DNA of 64,000 bases from assembly GCA_947053345.1 (NCBI GenBank), contig CAMRSM010000018.1:19974-83973 (forward strand), in the 5' to 3' direction. The stretch comes from an uncultured Lachnospiraceae bacterium. GTDB lineage: Bacteria; Bacillota; Clostridia; Lachnospirales; Lachnospiraceae. The position numbers and the translations under genes were made by a program. Shown one piece after another: positions 61,415 through 64,000 of the stretch; position 1 is the stretch's first letter; every line of letters begins with the position of its first letter. The notes below the pieces were generated by a model, which worked only from the letters and a program-made list of their open reading frames with translations, did no database searches and was not told the DNA's origin.

Positions 61415-62086
61415 CTAACCTACCCGCAGGGTATCAGACGGCATTCCCGCGACAGGTAACCCCGGCATATCAACTGCACTAGAGGTTGTACTGCTTTCGC
61501 CGTTCGCCGACTTCTGATAAAAACTATATCGGAGTGATTTTATATACTGGTTAACCACGTAGGAGCAATTATCACACAGCAGCGGAAACCAATCTTCAAA
61601 CCGATCTGACATAGCATAATCAACAAGCTGCCAATACTCGGTAATGTTGTTGTCCCCGACAAAACCTAATATATCACGGATTATGGTATAACGTTCAGAG
61701 GACGACGGGCGGAGCAAACTGGCAAGATCAATACCGCCATGGGCGATAATACTATCTTTGCTATACTGTGCCTTTTCCGGGTTATCCAAATGCGCCATAT
61801 AACGTACAAGCGCCTTTGCATTATGACACCGTTCTGGTATCGGACAGTTAAGCTTGTCTGTGATTTCTTTGACCTGCTCAAACGATTTTACATTGCCAAA
61901 AAGCACAAGGATATGGATATGGGGCTTTTTCGCTTCCCCATTGGCGTTAATGTCCTTGTCATGTAACGGACTCTCTATCCACTCAAGATGCATGTCATTG
62001 ATTATATCCCTCCAATCCGTTGGTGCACTTTCTGGGTATAAAACAAATGTCCAGTTTCTAGTTCTTGTCTGTTTTTCGATAGTCAA
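61415..62086 (-). CDS. Rolling-circle replication initiator, pMV158 RepB-like (Rep_2)
   Basis: RNWTFVLYPESAPTDWRDIINDMHLEWIESPLHDKDINANGEAKKPHIHILVLFGNVKSFEQVKEI (HDKD and HIHI motifs); RYMAHLDNPEKAQY. Confidence 0.92.
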   Translation of the reverse strand: MTIEKQTRTRNWTFVLYPESAPTDWRDIINDMHLEWIESPLHDKDINANGEAKKPHIHILVLFGNVKSFEQVKEITDKLNCPIPERCHNAKALVRYMAHLDNPEKAQYSKDSIIAHGGIDLASLLRPSSSERYTIIRDILGFVGDNNITEYWQLVDYAMSDRFEDWFPLLCDNCSYVVNQYIKSLRYSFYQKSANGESSTTSSAVDMPGLPVAGMPSDTLRVG

Positions 62087-62139
62087 TATCCGACCTCCTT
62101 TTCCAAGATTTGTTGTTTTTAGTTTTCGTGAACACTGAA

Positions 62140-62175
62140 CCCAATAGGGGGGGTCGTAGTCTCCCCCCTATTGGG
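62140..62175 (-). promoter_or_regulatory. Double-strand origin (dso) hairpin with pMV158-type nick sequence
   Basis: Minus strand CCCAATAGGGGGG-AGACTACGAC-CCCCCCTATTGGG; ACTACGACCCCCC matches the pMV158 family TACTACG/AC site. Confidence 0.8.
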
Positions 62176-62184
62176 TGGAACACT

Positions 62185-62448
62185 TTAAACCTCCGTTTTA
62201 CCAAAATTTTTTAGTTCCGGAACTTGGTTGAAAACCTGTGTCATGTTCACTTCAAATAGTCCTGGCTCGTTAACTTGTTCTGCCATGGAATATACAATTT
62301 CATCCAAGAACATAATTTTCATTACTGGAAGCCTATAAAGGCTTTCAATAATCTCCGCGATTTTCTGGTACTTGAATTCATAATTGCCGTCCTGATAATT
62401 CTTGTCCTCAATTAACTGAAAAATCAGGTGCGAGTTTTCATTATCCAT
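62185..62448 (-). CDS. Small element-encoded hypothetical protein
   Basis: 87-aa ORF upstream of Rep on the same strand; no recognised family. Confidence 0.5.
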   Translation of the reverse strand: MDNENSHLIFQLIEDKNYQDGNYEFKYQKIAEIIESLYRLPVMKIMFLDEIVYSMAEQVNEPGLFEVNMTQVFNQVPELKNFGKTEV

Positions 62449-62612
62449 GTAACCTCCATATGTTCGTTTTTCTAAACACGTGCTTTAGATATATAAACAA
62501 TACTACATTTGTAAAGTGTTGTCAATAGTTAATGTTTAAAATATTAAATATTATTTTCAGTTGACTAAACATTAAAAAGCAAATATAATAAATATTGAAA
62601 GGAGAATAAGAA

Positions 62613-62951
62613 ATGATTCGATATTATAAACTATTTGATTTGTTAAACAGAAAGCATATAAAATTATCTGATTTACGAAATATATTGTCATCCGCCACTG
62701 TTGCAAAATTAAGAAAAGGTGCATATATAAGTGGAGAAGCAATAGAAAAAATTTGTCTTTATTTAGAATGTCAGCCCGGTGATATTATGGAAATAACTCA
62801 TGATGAAAAAGAAGATAATGATTTGAAGATGTATACTACAAATAACATTTATGAGATAAATGACGAAGAAAACATAAATTACAAACAAATAAATATTCGT
62901 GATGAAGAAAATGAAATTATTTATCAAGAAAAAAACCAGATGTCGATTTAA
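62613..62951 (+). CDS. Xre/Cro-C1-type HTH regulator
   Basis: YKLFDLLNRKHIKLSDLRNILSSATVAKLRKGAYISGEAIEKICLYLECQPGDIMEI; preceded by GAAAGGAG. Confidence 0.85.
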   Translation: MIRYYKLFDLLNRKHIKLSDLRNILSSATVAKLRKGAYISGEAIEKICLYLECQPGDIMEITHDEKEDNDLKMYTTNNIYEINDEENINYKQINIRDEENEIIYQEKNQMSI

Positions 62952-63027
62952 TTTAATGTAAGAATAATTTTTAAAAAGAAGTTAAGATTTCTAATATCTA
63001 GCACTATTTACCCTATTGTTTCTTGTC

Positions 63028-63111
63028 AACGGGGATTTTGCCCTCTGTACCAGATTCCCGTCTCCCTGCTCCGCAAGGAGGAAATCTGGTACAGAGGGCA
63101 AAATCCCCGTT
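63028..63111. repeat. 29-bp perfect inverted repeat with 26-nt spacer
   Basis: AACGGGGATTTTGCCCTCTGTACCAGATT (63028-63056) / AATCTGGTACAGAGGGCAAAATCCCCGTT (63083-63111). Confidence 0.95.
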
Positions 63112-63277
63112 CCGATTGGCGGCGACCATTACCCGTATGGTAAAGGTCGCCCGGAGGGTCCCACCCTTGCCGCCTACACTATCTGCCGTTTTTGATTCCC
63201 TGCGATGGATGGGCATTCATAAACAGCAGCGTATAGACGCTGCTAATCACGCTGGCAGTAAAATCCCGGAAACCAAG

Positions 63278-63533
63278 CTCTTAATCAGGGTGTCCAGGGT
63301 TCGAGCCCCTGATCGCGCATGGAAAGTACCAGTTTTGGGGGATTGCCCCCCGGGGCAGGTGCTTTTTTTTGCTTGTGGGGGGATAGCCTTTCCAGTACAT
63401 TTATGAAGATGATTTTGTTCTGGAAGGACGGTTTCAGGACAAAATAAAGATGCCTGCAAAGCCAGTAACCAAAGGCTTCCGCGCATGTTTTACACTGTAG
63501 GTTCAGACCACGTATTACAGGAACGTGGTGTAC
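63278..63533 (+). repeat. Direct repeat copy 2 (tRNA-Lys 3' half remnant and flank)
   Basis: CTCTTAATCAGGGTGTCCAGGGTTCGAGCCCCTGATCGCGCATGG... matches 60814-61069. Confidence 0.95.
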
Positions 63534-63582
63534 CATGGGCAGGACAGCTTTTCCCGCAGCTCCCGGCAACGACCAGAAAACC

Positions 63583-63620
63583 AGGAGGGGGTACAGCGGT
63601 AAACCGCCGCACCCCCTCCT
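63583..63620. repeat. 10-bp inverted repeat homologous in position to 61107-61160
   Basis: AGGAGGGGGT (63583-63592) / ACCCCCTCCT (63611-63620) with similar loop motifs. Confidence 0.8.
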
Positions 63621-64000
63621 ACGCATCAGGGATGCTCCGTGGGAAGGGGTTCCCTCCCGGGGTATTGCGGGCTGGGTTTCCATGCTCCGCAAATGGGGCG
63701 GGGACAGCAAAAAACTGCAGACCCAGAAAAAGGCGGGCGGTATTACGCCGAAGGGGCACGCTTTCGGGGGCGGGACAATGGCAGAAAACCCAGGAGCGCG
63801 CACACCAGGAAATCTTAGGTTTGTCCCAACAGGGAGGGCATGGGCAACTTCTCCGCGCTACCGCTTGTCAATACACTGGTTCGCTGCGCCACGACAAACG
63901 CATGAATCCTTCCGTCCTCTTCAACCGATCCGGCACCTGTTTTAAAAAGATAATACTTCTTCCAAATATTTTATCGGACGAAGGCTGATTACGAATCGTT

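Larger units (their letters stand above)
60814..63277. mobile_element. 2,464-bp integrated rolling-circle-plasmid-like element in tRNA-Lys
   Basis: Bounded by a direct repeat that starts in the tRNA anticodon loop; contains pMV158-type Rep, dso hairpin and small regulator ORFs. Confidence 0.8.

Noticed and set aside
63247-63486. Paired minus-strand ORFs (60789-61022 and 63247-63486) with near-identical proteins
   Set aside because: The similarity is explained by the 256-bp direct repeat that includes the antisense of tRNA-Lys; unlikely to be a real gene.
63485-63988. 167-aa and 136-aa plus-strand ORFs at the right end
   Set aside because: They run across the repeat and hairpin sequences of the element end and show no recognisable family or RBS; probably non-coding.

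Overview
This 64-kb chromosomal window comes from a Firmicute; gene content (DUF3881, gene order) suggests a Lachnospiraceae-like organism. It spans the replication origin. The core is gyrA-gyrB-recF-S4 protein-dnaN-dnaA / oriC / rpmH-rnpA-yidD-yidC-jag-mnmE-mnmG-rsmG-parA-parB, with three perfect 16-bp parS sites. Two mobile regions flank the core. LEFT (1 to about 10.36 kb): a prophage- or ICE-like element, transcribed right to left, next to the 3' end of tRNA-Ser(GCT). It encodes a VRR-NUC nuclease, an HD protein, a C-type-lectin/FGE-fold protein whose C-terminus looks like a diversity-generating-retroelement (DGR) variable region, a DUF4406-like protein, two DUF2786 paralogues, a radical-SAM protein, a C5 DNA methyltransferase with a G10 tract and an overlapping alternative-frame ORF, an ASCH protein, an HUH Rep-like protein with upstream 14-bp repeats, and an XF1762-like protein. 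RIGHT (60.8 kb to the end): a 2,464-bp integrated rolling-circle-plasmid-like element in tRNA-Lys(CTT). It has a pMV158-type Rep and a matching dso hairpin but no recognisable integrase. A second, diverged copy of its left end begins at 63,278, suggesting a tandem array. Other points of note: a duplicated 115-bp structured intergenic element, fumarate hydratase alpha and beta genes separated by about 4 kb of accessory DNA, a decayed sirtuin/macrodomain gene pair, and a very large LRR (BspA-like) protein without a visible signal peptide. Everything here was read by eye; no database search was run, so family names come from motif recognition.
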